DNA from: Clostridia bacterium
Lineage (GTDB): Bacteria; Bacillota; Clostridia; Oscillospirales; CAG-272
DNA: 8,119 nucleotides
NCBI GenBank assembly: GCA_017520365.1
Contig: JAFXFQ010000070.1
Coordinates: 1 to 8,119, forward strand
Direction: 5' to 3'
The notes under the pieces are model-generated. The model ran no database searches, had not been told where the DNA came from, and saw only the letters and a list, made by a program, of their open reading frames with translations. Of this stretch, positions 1-5,916 are shown one piece after another. Made by a program: the position numbers and the translations under genes. Numbering within the stretch: position 1 is the stretch's first letter; the number at the start of each line of letters is the position of its first letter.

Positions 1-47
1 CAAAAGGCAAGTCAAAAAACAAGTAATAAAAGATCAAAAAAGTTAGG

Positions 48-237
48 AATCCGCCGAGTTTTCGGCGGATTTCGCTATTAAATGCGACTTTTTAGTTGCG
101 ATTTGGGTCTCTGCCGTACCTTTGTACGCCGACGATACCCAAATCGCCCCTTCTGCATCCTTCTCGACAGCCTGAGCCAGCTTGTCGATAACTTTATCGA
201 CAAGCTGATGCCCATTCCTCATTTGAGGAATGGGCAT
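48..237. repeat. Dense cluster of perfect inverted repeats (candidate structured intergenic repeat element)
   Basis: Visible stems are: 48-57 with 62-71 (10 bp, 4-nt loop); 98-108 with 137-147 (11 bp perfect), enclosing a small stem 115-119 with 124-128; 178-190 with 195-207 (13 bp perfect, 4-nt loop); and 208-221 with 224-237 (14 bp perfect). The last two abut without a gap. A weak 5-bp stem with one wobble pair (84-88 with 95-99) is also possible. The minus strand is open for 64 codons across the element (237 down to 43), but its ATG lies inside the last hairpin and no ribosome binding site precedes it, so I do not call it a gene. This arrangement resembles the short multi-hairpin intergenic repeats of many bacterial genomes. 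Whether it is multicopy cannot be seen from one window. Confidence 0.6.
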
Positions 238-241
238 TTTT
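208..241 (+). terminator. Rho-independent terminator-like hairpin
   Basis: A 14-bp perfect stem (208-221 paired with 224-237) is followed immediately by TTTTTAAAA-like sequence, the arrangement of an intrinsic terminator for + strand transcription. It would end transcription of a gene left of the window, or of the hairpin array itself, before the comEB promoter. On the minus strand there is no T-run after the stem, so it is one-directional. The two-base formal loop means the top pairs would open in practice. Confidence 0.6.
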
Positions 242-335
242 AAAACCTATAAATCGGAGTTTGTCGGTTCATTTACGGCAAAAACATACAAATTCAAAAT
301 ACAACATTTGTTTATGTCTCCTTATTCGTAAACTA

Positions 336-364
336 TTGATTTATTCCGTCGAATAATATATAAT
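336..364 (+). promoter_or_regulatory. Sigma-A-type promoter for the comEB operon
   Basis: TTGATT (336-341) and a perfect TATAAT (359-364) are separated by exactly 17 bp. This predicts a transcription start near 371 and a leader of about 23 nt before the ATG at 394. The spacer contains the inverted repeat TTATTC/GAATAA (341-346 with 351-356), and the -10 box sits in an AT palindrome (355-369). Either could bind a regulator or be chance in AT-rich DNA. It is the only strong promoter I see before the five-gene run 394-3614. Confidence 0.75.
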
Positions 365-393
365 ATATTGAATAAATATCTGTAGAGGTAACT

Positions 394-882
394 ATGGAAC
401 GTGTATCTAAAATAAACTACTATCTTGATATAGCTGAAACAGTTTCCGAGCGAAGCACTTGTCTGCGCCGCCGATTCGGTGCGATCATCGTTAAAAATGA
501 CGTCATCATATCAACAGGCTATAACGGTGCTCCCAGAGGCAGAGTTAACTGCAACGATCGCGGCTCTTGTCTTCGAGATGATCTTGGCATTCCCCGCGGT
601 GAGCGATATGAGCTTTGCAGAAGCGTTCACGCGGAGGCAAACGCCATTATCGCCGCTCCCCGTGACCAGATGCTGGGAAGCACCCTTTATATGTGCTGCA
701 CAGATCCCAAAACAGGTGCGGTCATCGGCAATATCTGTTCCTGTATGATGTGTAAGCGTCTCGTACTCAACGCAGGCATTGAGCAGGTCGTTGTACGTGA
801 GGAGGATGGCTCCCACACCGTTTTCAATACTGTTGACTGGATAGAAAATGATGACAGCCTTTCAGGAAAGTTCGGGTACTGA
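394..882 (+). CDS. comEB: dCMP deaminase (ComEB family)
   Basis: A 162-residue zinc-dependent deoxycytidylate deaminase, a cytoplasmic enzyme converting dCMP to dUMP and so feeding dTMP synthesis. The catalytic motif HAEANAI (residues 79-85) gives zinc ligand H79 and proton-shuttling E81. The other zinc ligands are C117 and C120 in the segment CSCMMC. The GYNGAPRG motif (42-49) and the Cys-containing insert ahead of the active site (C53, C59, C75) are typical of dCMP rather than free cytidine deaminases. Proline is absent before the C-x2-C pair, where the family usually has PC-x2-C; serine (S116) stands there instead. The start is supported by AGAGG at 384-388, five bases upstream of ATG. It is the first gene of a compact operon, one base ahead of the next start. 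The name comEB follows the Bacillus homologue; no role in competence is implied. Confidence 0.93.
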   Translation: MERVSKINYYLDIAETVSERSTCLRRRFGAIIVKNDVIISTGYNGAPRGRVNCNDRGSCLRDDLGIPRGERYELCRSVHAEANAIIAAPRDQMLGSTLYMCCTDPKTGAVIGNICSCMMCKRLVLNAGIEQVVVREEDGSHTVFNTVDWIENDDSLSGKFGY

Positions 883-883
883 C

Positions 884-1576
884 ATGAAAAAGCTCATTTG
901 TGCAGTTCTTTCCCTTATACTTACAGTCTCGCTCCTTGCCTCCTGCTCAAAAAAGGAGAAGCTTCTCGGCCTTGAGTACGGTGAGGAGGGCCTTCTCGTT
1001 TGCGAAAACGGCGATACCTACAAATACGCCCCCCTTACGGCCTATGAGCCCACAAATCAGGGAACTGAATACGGTGTTATCACCGTAAGAAGCGAGAGCG
1101 GTGCCACCCGTGAGGAAAAGGTATACAGGATCGGTGAGGAGGACCCCGGCAAGTGGCTTACCACAGAGTATACGGGAGGCACCACCATCGTATACTATTC
1201 TCAGGATATAACCTTGCCGACTCTTGCAGATTTTGAGCCTCAGCTCTGCTACATTTGCGAGGAGGAGGAAGCGGTATTTTCCATCTACACCATCGGCGAC
1301 CCTGCCAATAAGGCTATTGATGCGGAGCGCGCTATCCTTAACGATGTGCTCAGCATAGTTCTTGATGAAAGCACCGAGCCTGAGCTGTGGCCACGTATCA
1401 ATATGGATGAGTCTTACGGACTCAAGCTCTACTCAGAAAAATGGCCTGCTGTCTATTACTGCCTTGAATACGTCCGTGAGGGCGGTGTTGGCTATATTTA
1501 CGACCCTGTCAGCAATAAGTGCGTGAACGTGGGTACTGTTCTTGAGAGGTATTTTGTCAATGAAGCTGATGAATGA
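884..1576 (+). CDS. Predicted lipoprotein of unknown function
   Basis: A 230-residue protein with a clear lipoprotein signal peptide: MKKL, a hydrophobic core, and lipobox LASC at residues 18-21, with C21 the predicted lipidation site. The mature protein should sit on the outer face of the cytoplasmic membrane. I recognise no catalytic or binding domain in it. It is acidic, includes an EEEE stretch in the middle, and alternates short hydrophobic segments in a way that suggests beta structure. An upstream in-frame ATG at 848 would add 12 residues ahead of the signal peptide and overlap comEB; the ATG at 884 is preferred because it places MKK directly at the signal peptide. A modest ribosome site (AGGAAAG, about 864-870) has a rather long spacer, so coupling to comEB termination at 880-882 is likely. 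The 3' end overlaps the phosphatase gene by 17 nt. Confidence 0.85.
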   Translation: MKKLICAVLSLILTVSLLASCSKKEKLLGLEYGEEGLLVCENGDTYKYAPLTAYEPTNQGTEYGVITVRSESGATREEKVYRIGEEDPGKWLTTEYTGGTTIVYYSQDITLPTLADFEPQLCYICEEEEAVFSIYTIGDPANKAIDAERAILNDVLSIVLDESTEPELWPRINMDESYGLKLYSEKWPAVYYCLEYVREGGVGYIYDPVSNKCVNVGTVLERYFVNEADE

Positions 1577-2045
1577 GCCCTGCGTTGAGCTTTCCCGTTG
1601 GGAGGAGGCTGAAAAGAGGTATCTTTTCGTGTGCACGGGCAATACCTGCAGAAGTCCTATGGCGGAGGCCGTTTTTAACAGACTCCACGGACATGACGGG
1701 CTTTTTGCCGCATCCTGCGGAATTTCGGCAGACGGAGTAAGTCCCGTTTCCTCAGGTGCGGTAAGAGCACTTGAGGCCATCGGAATATATGGCTTTGAGC
1801 ATATAAGCCGCCCGGTTTCCGACCGCCTTATGGAAAAAGCCGACCTTATCATCGGTATGACCGCTTCTCACGCTGCAAGGCTTATTATGGCTTTCCCGCA
1901 GTTTGCAACGAAGATCACCGCAATGCCGCTTGAAATAGAGGACCCCTACGGCGGTGATGATGAGGTGTACAGAATATGCCTTGCCGAAATATGCGAGGCT
2001 TTAGGCATCGGCTTTGACAATGAGGTGCAGGATGAAGAAATGTGA
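1560..2045 (+). CDS. Low-molecular-weight phosphatase, probable protein arginine phosphatase (YwlE type)
   Basis: A 161-residue member of the low-molecular-weight phosphatase family. The phosphate-binding loop CTGNTCRS (C25 nucleophile to R31) lies in the first beta-strand/loop, and the general acid is D128 in DPYGGD. In Bacillus YwlE, the Thr inside this C-x5-R loop confers preference for phosphoarginine, whereas tyrosine phosphatases of the family carry a larger aliphatic residue. T29 is at that position, so I infer removal of arginine phosphorylation (the McsB mark) rather than phosphotyrosine. No McsB is in the window. The start is chosen at ATG 1560 with GAGAGG at 1544-1549; TTG 1542 and ATG 1569 are alternatives. 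Any of these leaves about 15-25 residues before the usual family N terminus, an odd extension. The gene overlaps its upstream neighbour by 17 nt and rimI by 14 nt, implying coupled translation. Confidence 0.88.
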   Translation: MKLMNEPCVELSRWEEAEKRYLFVCTGNTCRSPMAEAVFNRLHGHDGLFAASCGISADGVSPVSSGAVRALEAIGIYGFEHISRPVSDRLMEKADLIIGMTASHAARLIMAFPQFATKITAMPLEIEDPYGGDDEVYRICLAEICEALGIGFDNEVQDEEM

Positions 2046-2520
2046 GACCTGCGGCAGCATTGGAAACGGGCTTTGTTTGGCATATGCCGAAGCGTGCGAT
2101 GTGCCTATGCTTGCAGAGGCAGAAAGGGCTTGCTTCCCCAATGATCCCTGGAATGAAGGGACTTTGACAGAGTCTCTTTCTACGCCGTCCCTGCGGGCAT
2201 ATATCCTTTATAATACACAAACGTCTAATTTGATCGGCTACGGAATTATCTCCCTGTGTCTCGATGAAGGAGACATAGCAAAAATAGCCGTTATCCCCGA
2301 AATGAGGGGAAGAGGCCTTGGCGGCGCTCTTCTTGACCGGATCCTTGACGATATGGGCAGAGAAGGGGTTACCAATGTCTTTCTTGAGGTCAGAGAATCA
2401 AATGATGCCGCAAGGGGGCTATACCGATCCCGCGGCTTCGAGGAAATAGGCATTCGCCGAAGGTATTACAGAAATCCCGGGGAGGATGCTGTGATGATGG
2501 CGAGAAAGGAAGCGTTGTAA
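2032..2520 (+). CDS. rimI: Ribosomal protein S18 alanine N-acetyltransferase RimI (GNAT family)
   Basis: A 162-residue GNAT acyltransferase. RimI transfers acetyl from acetyl-CoA to the N-terminal alanine of ribosomal protein S18. The acetyl-CoA binding loop RGRGLG is at residues 92-97, after the strand IAKIAVIPE. The C-terminal half has the RimI signature LEVRESN (E119 as candidate catalytic base), GLYRSRGFEEIG (Y131) and RRRYYRNPGEDAVMM. Position directly before tsaD is the classical rimI-tsaD arrangement. The start at ATG 2032 is supported by GAGG at 2022-2025, 6 nt upstream. It gives a Cys-rich N-terminal extension (C4, C7, C15) not usual for RimI. An in-frame TTG at 2077 would begin the protein near the normal family start but has a weaker ribosome site. 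The gene overlaps the phosphatase gene by 14 nt and tsaD by 1 nt (TAATG). Confidence 0.92.
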   Translation: MKKCETCGSIGNGLCLAYAEACDVPMLAEAERACFPNDPWNEGTLTESLSTPSLRAYILYNTQTSNLIGYGIISLCLDEGDIAKIAVIPEMRGRGLGGALLDRILDDMGREGVTNVFLEVRESNDAARGLYRSRGFEEIGIRRRYYRNPGEDAVMMARKEAL

Positions 2521-3614
2521 TGCTTATACTTGCAATAGAGTCCTCCTGTGACGAGACCGCGGCAGCGGTAGTCCGTATGAGCGACGAGGAGAGGACTATT
2601 CTTTCAAATATAGTGGCATCTCAGGTGGAGATACACGCCCTTTACGGCGGAGTTGTACCTGAGATCGCAAGCCGTGCCCATATTGAGGCTATCAGTCCCT
2701 GCGTTGATCGCGCTGTCAGTGAGGCCGGCATCACCCTTAACGATATAGATGCTGTTGCCGTTACGTATTCCCCCGGCCTTATCGGCTGCCTTCTTGTGGG
2801 AGTTAACTTTGCAAAAGCTCTTGCGTTTTCCCTCGGAGTGCCCCTTATACCCGTGGACCATATAAGAAGCCACACTGCGGCGGCATATTTCACCGACCCC
2901 GAGCTTTGTGCGCCCTTCCTCTCCCTCGTTGTATCGGGTGGACACACATCCCTTTATAACGTGCCTGAGCCTTGGGTGTACGAGGAGATAGGCTCCACCA
3001 GAGACGATGCCGCAGGCGAAGCGTTTGATAAGGTGGGAAGAGTTATGGGCCTTACCTATCCCGGCGGTGCCGCCATGGATGCCCTGGCCGGTGAAGGCCT
3101 TGCGGCGAGAGCAAGCGGAAAAAGAGGTGAAAGTGAGCGCATCAAATTCCCCTCACCTGCAATTAATGATGATACCTTTGACTATTCCTTCAGCGGTCTG
3201 AAAACTGCCGCTGTAAATCATATACATAATCTGAGACAAAAGGCGGGCCTTTCCGATAAGGCTCCCATTGACAGAGGTGAAATGGCAGAGATCGCCTGCG
3301 CCTTTACCCGGTCCGTTGTGGACGGAATCTGTAAAAAGCTGGCCCTTGCCATCGAGAAAACAGGGGCGGAGCGTCTTGTCCTTGCAGGAGGAGTTGCGGC
3401 AAACTCTCATCTGAGAAACGGCGTGAAGAAGCTTTGTGAAAAAAAGGGCGTGAAGCTCTATATGCCGCCCCTTTCTCTTTGCGGAGATAACGGCGCCATG
3501 GTGGGCGCACAGGGATATTTTGAGTATATCAGCGGAGCGAGAGCAGGTACAGACCTAAATGCATATGCCTCGGGTGAGGGTGCCGAGGCGGCAAAGGCTG
3601 TGCAGAGAAACTGA
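2520..3614 (+). CDS. tsaD: tRNA N6-threonylcarbamoyladenosine transferase TsaD (Kae1/Gcp)
   Basis: A 364-residue ASKHA-fold protein. TsaD transfers threonylcarbamoyl from threonylcarbamoyl-AMP to A37 of ANN-decoding tRNAs, acting with TsaB and TsaE; TsaC makes the intermediate. Diagnostic motifs are SSCDET (8-13), the metal-binding HIRSH (H114, H118), VVSGGHT (137-143), STRDDAAGEAFDKVGR (159-174), FSGLKTAA (224-231), LAGGVAANSHLRN (288-300) and LCGDNGAMVG (D323 as metal ligand). All key residues are present, so it should be active. The last roughly 25 residues extend beyond the typical family length of about 335-345 and look low-complexity (Ala/Gly/Glu-rich). The start overlaps the rimI stop by one base (TAATG), so translation is coupled. 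No tsaB or tsaE is present in this window and must lie elsewhere. No recognisable terminator follows. Confidence 0.97.
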   Translation: MLILAIESSCDETAAAVVRMSDEERTILSNIVASQVEIHALYGGVVPEIASRAHIEAISPCVDRAVSEAGITLNDIDAVAVTYSPGLIGCLLVGVNFAKALAFSLGVPLIPVDHIRSHTAAAYFTDPELCAPFLSLVVSGGHTSLYNVPEPWVYEEIGSTRDDAAGEAFDKVGRVMGLTYPGGAAMDALAGEGLAARASGKRGESERIKFPSPAINDDTFDYSFSGLKTAAVNHIHNLRQKAGLSDKAPIDRGEMAEIACAFTRSVVDGICKKLALAIEKTGAERLVLAGGVAANSHLRNGVKKLCEKKGVKLYMPPLSLCGDNGAMVGAQGYFEYISGARAGTDLNAYASGEGAEAAKAVQRN

Positions 3615-3660
3615 TATTTCCCGAAATTCTGTACAAAATAGCAACATAGTTCTCCTTTTA

Positions 3661-3691
3661 TGCAAATGACTTTGCAAAATTTGCAAATGAC
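3661..3691. repeat. 10-bp direct repeat flanking TTTGCAAAA
   Basis: TGCAAATGAC occurs at 3661-3670 and 3682-3691, 21 bp (two helical turns) apart, with TTTGCAAAA (3671-3679) between. TGCAAA (3661-3666) can also pair with TTTGCA (3671-3676). Two turns between identical half-sites is compatible with cooperative binding of a protein on one DNA face. It lies in the spacer between tsaD and the dnaD-like gene, just left of the DnaA-box-like cluster. The function is not known from sequence. Confidence 0.5.
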
Positions 3692-3704
3692 GATATGAGA
3701 AGTA

Positions 3705-3810
3705 TTTCCCACAAACGCCAAAAGGGTTTTCAACACGCTTTTCAACAAGGTGTGGAAAACTCTTTGAAATCAAGGGTTTGGGGTTTTATGCAAGTGGAAA
3801 ACGTTGAAAA
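3705..3810. promoter_or_regulatory. Cluster of DnaA-box-like 9-mers upstream of the dnaD-dnaC genes
   Basis: Copies of a TTTTC(C/A)AC(A)-type 9-mer are found at 3705-3713 (TTTCCCACA), 3727-3735 and 3739-3747 (both TTTTCAACA), 3751-3759 (TGTGGAAAA, reverse), 3793-3801 (AGTGGAAAA, reverse) and 3802-3810 (CGTTGAAAA, reverse). A weaker reverse copy is at 3825-3833. The best match to the Bacillota DnaA box TTATCCACA is 3751-3759, one mismatch away; the others have two or three. Three copies begin at 3727, 3739 and 3751, an exact 12-bp spacing. The next genes encode helicase-loading proteins. I infer DnaA or a similar regulator binding here. A chance cluster in AT-rich DNA, or a different repressor recognising the same 9-mer, remains possible. 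Confidence 0.45.
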
Positions 3811-3820
3811 GACACTTGCA
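3789..3820. promoter_or_regulatory. Inverted repeat TGCAAGTG/CACTTGCA (possible operator)
   Basis: Perfect 8-bp arms at 3789-3796 and 3813-3820 enclose 16 bp centred near the palindrome AACGTT, and two of the DnaA-box-like 9-mers fall inside it. Dyad symmetry with about 24 bp between arm starts fits an operator for a dimeric or tetrameric regulator of the downstream dnaD-like gene. As RNA the loop would be large and A-rich, with no following T-run, so it is not a terminator. Confidence 0.4.
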
Positions 3821-3894
3821 GAGTATTGGAAAATCCTTCTGCGATTGCAGAATATTGTAAATAATACAAAAGAATCGAAAGCCGAGAGAATTTT

Positions 3895-4896
3895 ATGAAA
3901 ATAAGACCGATAATCGAAGGACCCTGCGTTATCGTACCTGCGGCACCCGTAATGGATAAGCTTTCAGATGCGGGCGGTACAAGGCTCAAGGTGCTCCTTT
4001 ACATACTTGCAAACACTGAATTTGATGCTTCAAAGGCGGCAGAGGAGCTCAACATTACGGAAAAGAGCTTTAACCACGCCATTGAATACTGGATAAAGGC
4101 GGGAGCAATTAACTGCGAGGGCTTTGAGAAAAAGCCTGCCCCAAGGAAGGAGTCTGTTAAAAAGACAGTGTCCGTTGAGGATGAAGAAGCAAACGTTACT
4201 GTTTCCCGACCCAAGGCCGTTGCCAGAGCTGCACAGCTTCCAAGATATACGGCTGAGTACGTTGCTGATTACGTTGAGCAGAATAACGTAGGCGATCTTC
4301 TCGCCGCTTGCCAGCAGTATATGGGCAAGATGTTTAATATGGCTGAAACTGAGACTGTGGTTGGTCTGCTTGACTATCTGAAGCTTGAGCCCGAATATAT
4401 ACTTCTTCTTTTCGCCCATTGCGAGAAAATGAACAAGAAATCTCTTCGCTACGTTGAAAAGCTTGCCATAGGCCTTTTCGATGAAGGAATTCTCGGATAT
4501 GAGGAGCTTGACAGTCACCTGAGAGCAATTGAGGCGGCGGCAGAGCAGGATAAGCCGCTCCGCAAGCTGTTCGGGATCGGCAAGCGCGCCCTTGTCAAAA
4601 AGGAGAAGGAAGCCTTTGAAAACTGGGTCGGCAAGTGGAATATGCCCCTTGCGGTCATTGAGCGTGCCTACGAGATAACGGTTGAAAACACAGGCAATGC
4701 CTCCGTTGCATATTGCAATGCAGTTCTTGAAAGATGGTACCAAAACGGGTTTACCACAGTTGATGAGGTAAATGCGGCTATGGAGGAATACCGCCACGAT
4801 AAGAGCGGCGCCCGTGACAAGAAGGGAAGCTTCGACACCAACGATTTCTTTGAGGATGCTCTCAGACTTTCCTATGCAGACGGCTCGGACAGCTGA
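3895..4896 (+). CDS. DnaD-domain replication initiation protein with two tandem DnaD domains
   Basis: A 333-residue protein of the DnaD/DnaB primosome family, which in Bacillota remodels origin DNA and helps load the replicative helicase together with a DnaI-type loader. The N terminus (about residues 20-75) looks like a winged-helix domain. A charged linker of roughly 40 residues follows. A first DnaD-type domain spans about 116-208 and ends in YVEKLAIGLFDEGILGYEEL; a second spans about 224-296 and ends in YCNAVLERWYQNGFTTVDEV. Both have the Y-x(6)-W/F-x-x-x-G-(I/F) signature of the family. The tail is charged and probably disordered. The start has GAGAG at 3884-3888, six bases before ATG. 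It is followed 48 nt later by the helicase loader, supporting a joint role. It could be called DnaD or DnaB-like; which Bacillus protein it replaces cannot be decided from sequence alone. Confidence 0.88.
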   Translation: MKIRPIIEGPCVIVPAAPVMDKLSDAGGTRLKVLLYILANTEFDASKAAEELNITEKSFNHAIEYWIKAGAINCEGFEKKPAPRKESVKKTVSVEDEEANVTVSRPKAVARAAQLPRYTAEYVADYVEQNNVGDLLAACQQYMGKMFNMAETETVVGLLDYLKLEPEYILLLFAHCEKMNKKSLRYVEKLAIGLFDEGILGYEELDSHLRAIEAAAEQDKPLRKLFGIGKRALVKKEKEAFENWVGKWNMPLAVIERAYEITVENTGNASVAYCNAVLERWYQNGFTTVDEVNAAMEEYRHDKSGARDKKGSFDTNDFFEDALRLSYADGSDS

Positions 4897-4944
4897 GGGC
4901 TGTATCGTGGGTTTTGACGGATAAAATGAAAGGAAGGGCAAAAA

Positions 4945-5916
4945 ATGTCCGATAAAAACTATTATAAGGAAACAGAGGAAGCCTTTCGCAGAAAAAGAGA
5001 AGCGAGAGAATCAGACAGAAGGGCCCGACTGGAGCAGGTACATATAACCGTGCCCCAGCTTGTTGAGATAGATGCGGCTCTTGCAAAGACAGGCTATAAA
5101 ATAATGGGTGGCCTCCGTGAGGGGGCCGATGTTAAAGAGATGACGGCGGCCATTAAGGCAGAAAACGAGTCTCTTCGCCAAAGGAGAAGAGAGCTTCTCA
5201 AAAAGAACGGTTATCCCGAGGATTATACAGACGTTAAATACGACTGCGAAAAGTGCGGAGACAGCGGCTTTGTGAATTTGGATATGTGCAGCTGTATGAT
5301 AAAGGCGGTGGCTGATGCACGTCTTGCAGACTCAGACCTCGGCAGACTCAGCGAAACCCAAAATTTTGAAAGCTTTGATCTTACCTATTACGCCGAGGGC
5401 GCAGAAAGAGCCACAGCATATACCATTTACGAAAAGCTTTACAGCTATGCCAAGGACTTCAACTCAAAGACCGAGCAGGGCTGGCTTCTGCTTGGCGGCA
5501 CCGGCCTTGGCAAGACCCACCTTTCAACGGCTGTGGGTATTGAGGTGATCAAAAGAGGCTATGACGTGGAATATAAGACTGTCCAATCCTTGCTTGATGA
5601 TTTTCAGGCTGTGCAGTTCCGCGGAGGAGACGTGAGGGGCGTTGACAAGTATTATGACTGTGATCTTCTCATCGTTGACGATCTTGGAGCTGAGATGAGC
5701 ACTCAGTTCACCGTTTCCTGCATCTATAACCTTATAAACACAAGAATGAACAAGCGCAAGCCTACCATATTCAGCACAAATCTCAGTGCAGACGAGATAC
5801 GTGACCGCTACGGTGACAGAATAGTGAGCCGCCTGCTTGGCGAGTATCAGCCCCTTCGGTTTGTGGGTAAGGATATACGCCATCAGCGTCTGTGCAGAAG
5901 GAGAGGTAAAATATGA
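4945..5916 (+). CDS. dnaC: AAA+ helicase loader, DnaC/DnaI-like
   Basis: A 323-residue ATPase of the DnaC/DnaI/IstB type, expected to bind the replicative DnaB-family helicase and load it at the origin. The N-terminal third is highly charged and probably helical (about 1-95). A zinc-finger-like set C101-x2-C104-x10-C115-x-C117 follows, as in DnaI-type loaders. The AAA+ core has Walker A GGTGLGKTH (184-192), Walker B DLLIVDDLGAE (240-250), sensor-1-like STNLS (277-281) and the arginine-rich RIVSRLLGEYQPLRFVGKDIR (292-311). IstB transposition ATPases share this fold, but there is no IS21 transposase next to it and a DnaD protein precedes it, so replication is the better call. AGGAAGG at 4931-4937 with a 7-nt spacer fixes the start. 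The stop overlaps the next start as ATGA. Confidence 0.92.
   Translation: MSDKNYYKETEEAFRRKREARESDRRARLEQVHITVPQLVEIDAALAKTGYKIMGGLREGADVKEMTAAIKAENESLRQRRRELLKKNGYPEDYTDVKYDCEKCGDSGFVNLDMCSCMIKAVADARLADSDLGRLSETQNFESFDLTYYAEGAERATAYTIYEKLYSYAKDFNSKTEQGWLLLGGTGLGKTHLSTAVGIEVIKRGYDVEYKTVQSLLDDFQAVQFRGGDVRGVDKYYDCDLLIVDDLGAEMSTQFTVSCIYNLINTRMNKRKPTIFSTNLSADEIRDRYGDRIVSRLLGEYQPLRFVGKDIRHQRLCRRRGKI

Larger units (their letters stand above)
1..393. other. Region without a protein gene, 5' of the comEB operon
   Basis: No reading frame here has both a plausible ribosome binding site and recognisable protein content. Positions 1-47 are A-rich and carry no feature I can name. Positions 48-237 hold a cluster of inverted repeats (separate entry), ending in a terminator-like hairpin. 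Positions 242-335 are AT-rich and show nothing I recognise. A strong promoter follows at 336-364, and the last 20-odd bases form a short untranslated leader with the comEB ribosome binding site. No riboswitch-like architecture is evident between the promoter and the start codon, because the leader is too short. Confidence 0.75.

Noticed and set aside
48..71. Minus-strand terminator formed by the leftmost hairpin
   Set aside because: The stem is good, but on the minus strand the T-run starts only about seven bases after it, too far for a confident call.
43..237. 64-residue minus-strand reading frame across the hairpin cluster
   Set aside because: No ribosome binding site precedes it, its ATG is inside a terminator-like stem, and its sequence is dictated by inverted repeats. 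Treated as part of the repeat element.
3615..3700. Terminator after tsaD
   Set aside because: Only a short AT-rich stem (3661-3676) with no T-run; nothing that resembles an intrinsic terminator, so read-through into the dnaD-like gene cannot be excluded.
3817..3867. Sigma-A promoter immediately before the dnaD-like gene
   Set aside because: Several TTGxAx and TAATAC/AATATT-like hexamers occur, but no pair has both a good match and 16-18 bp spacing.
3615..3894. Chromosomal replication origin
   Set aside because: DnaA-box-like sites are present, but most have two or more mismatches and dnaA/dnaN are absent; a regulatory or titration cluster is the more modest reading.
4030..4941. 303-codon minus-strand reading frame opposite the dnaD-like gene
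   Set aside because: Long but antisense to a well-supported gene, with no recognisable domain or ribosome site; a composition-driven shadow.
4945..5916. IstB transposition protein of an IS21 element
   Set aside because: The ATPase fold is shared, but no IstA transposase or terminal inverted repeats are present, and a DnaD-domain gene precedes it.
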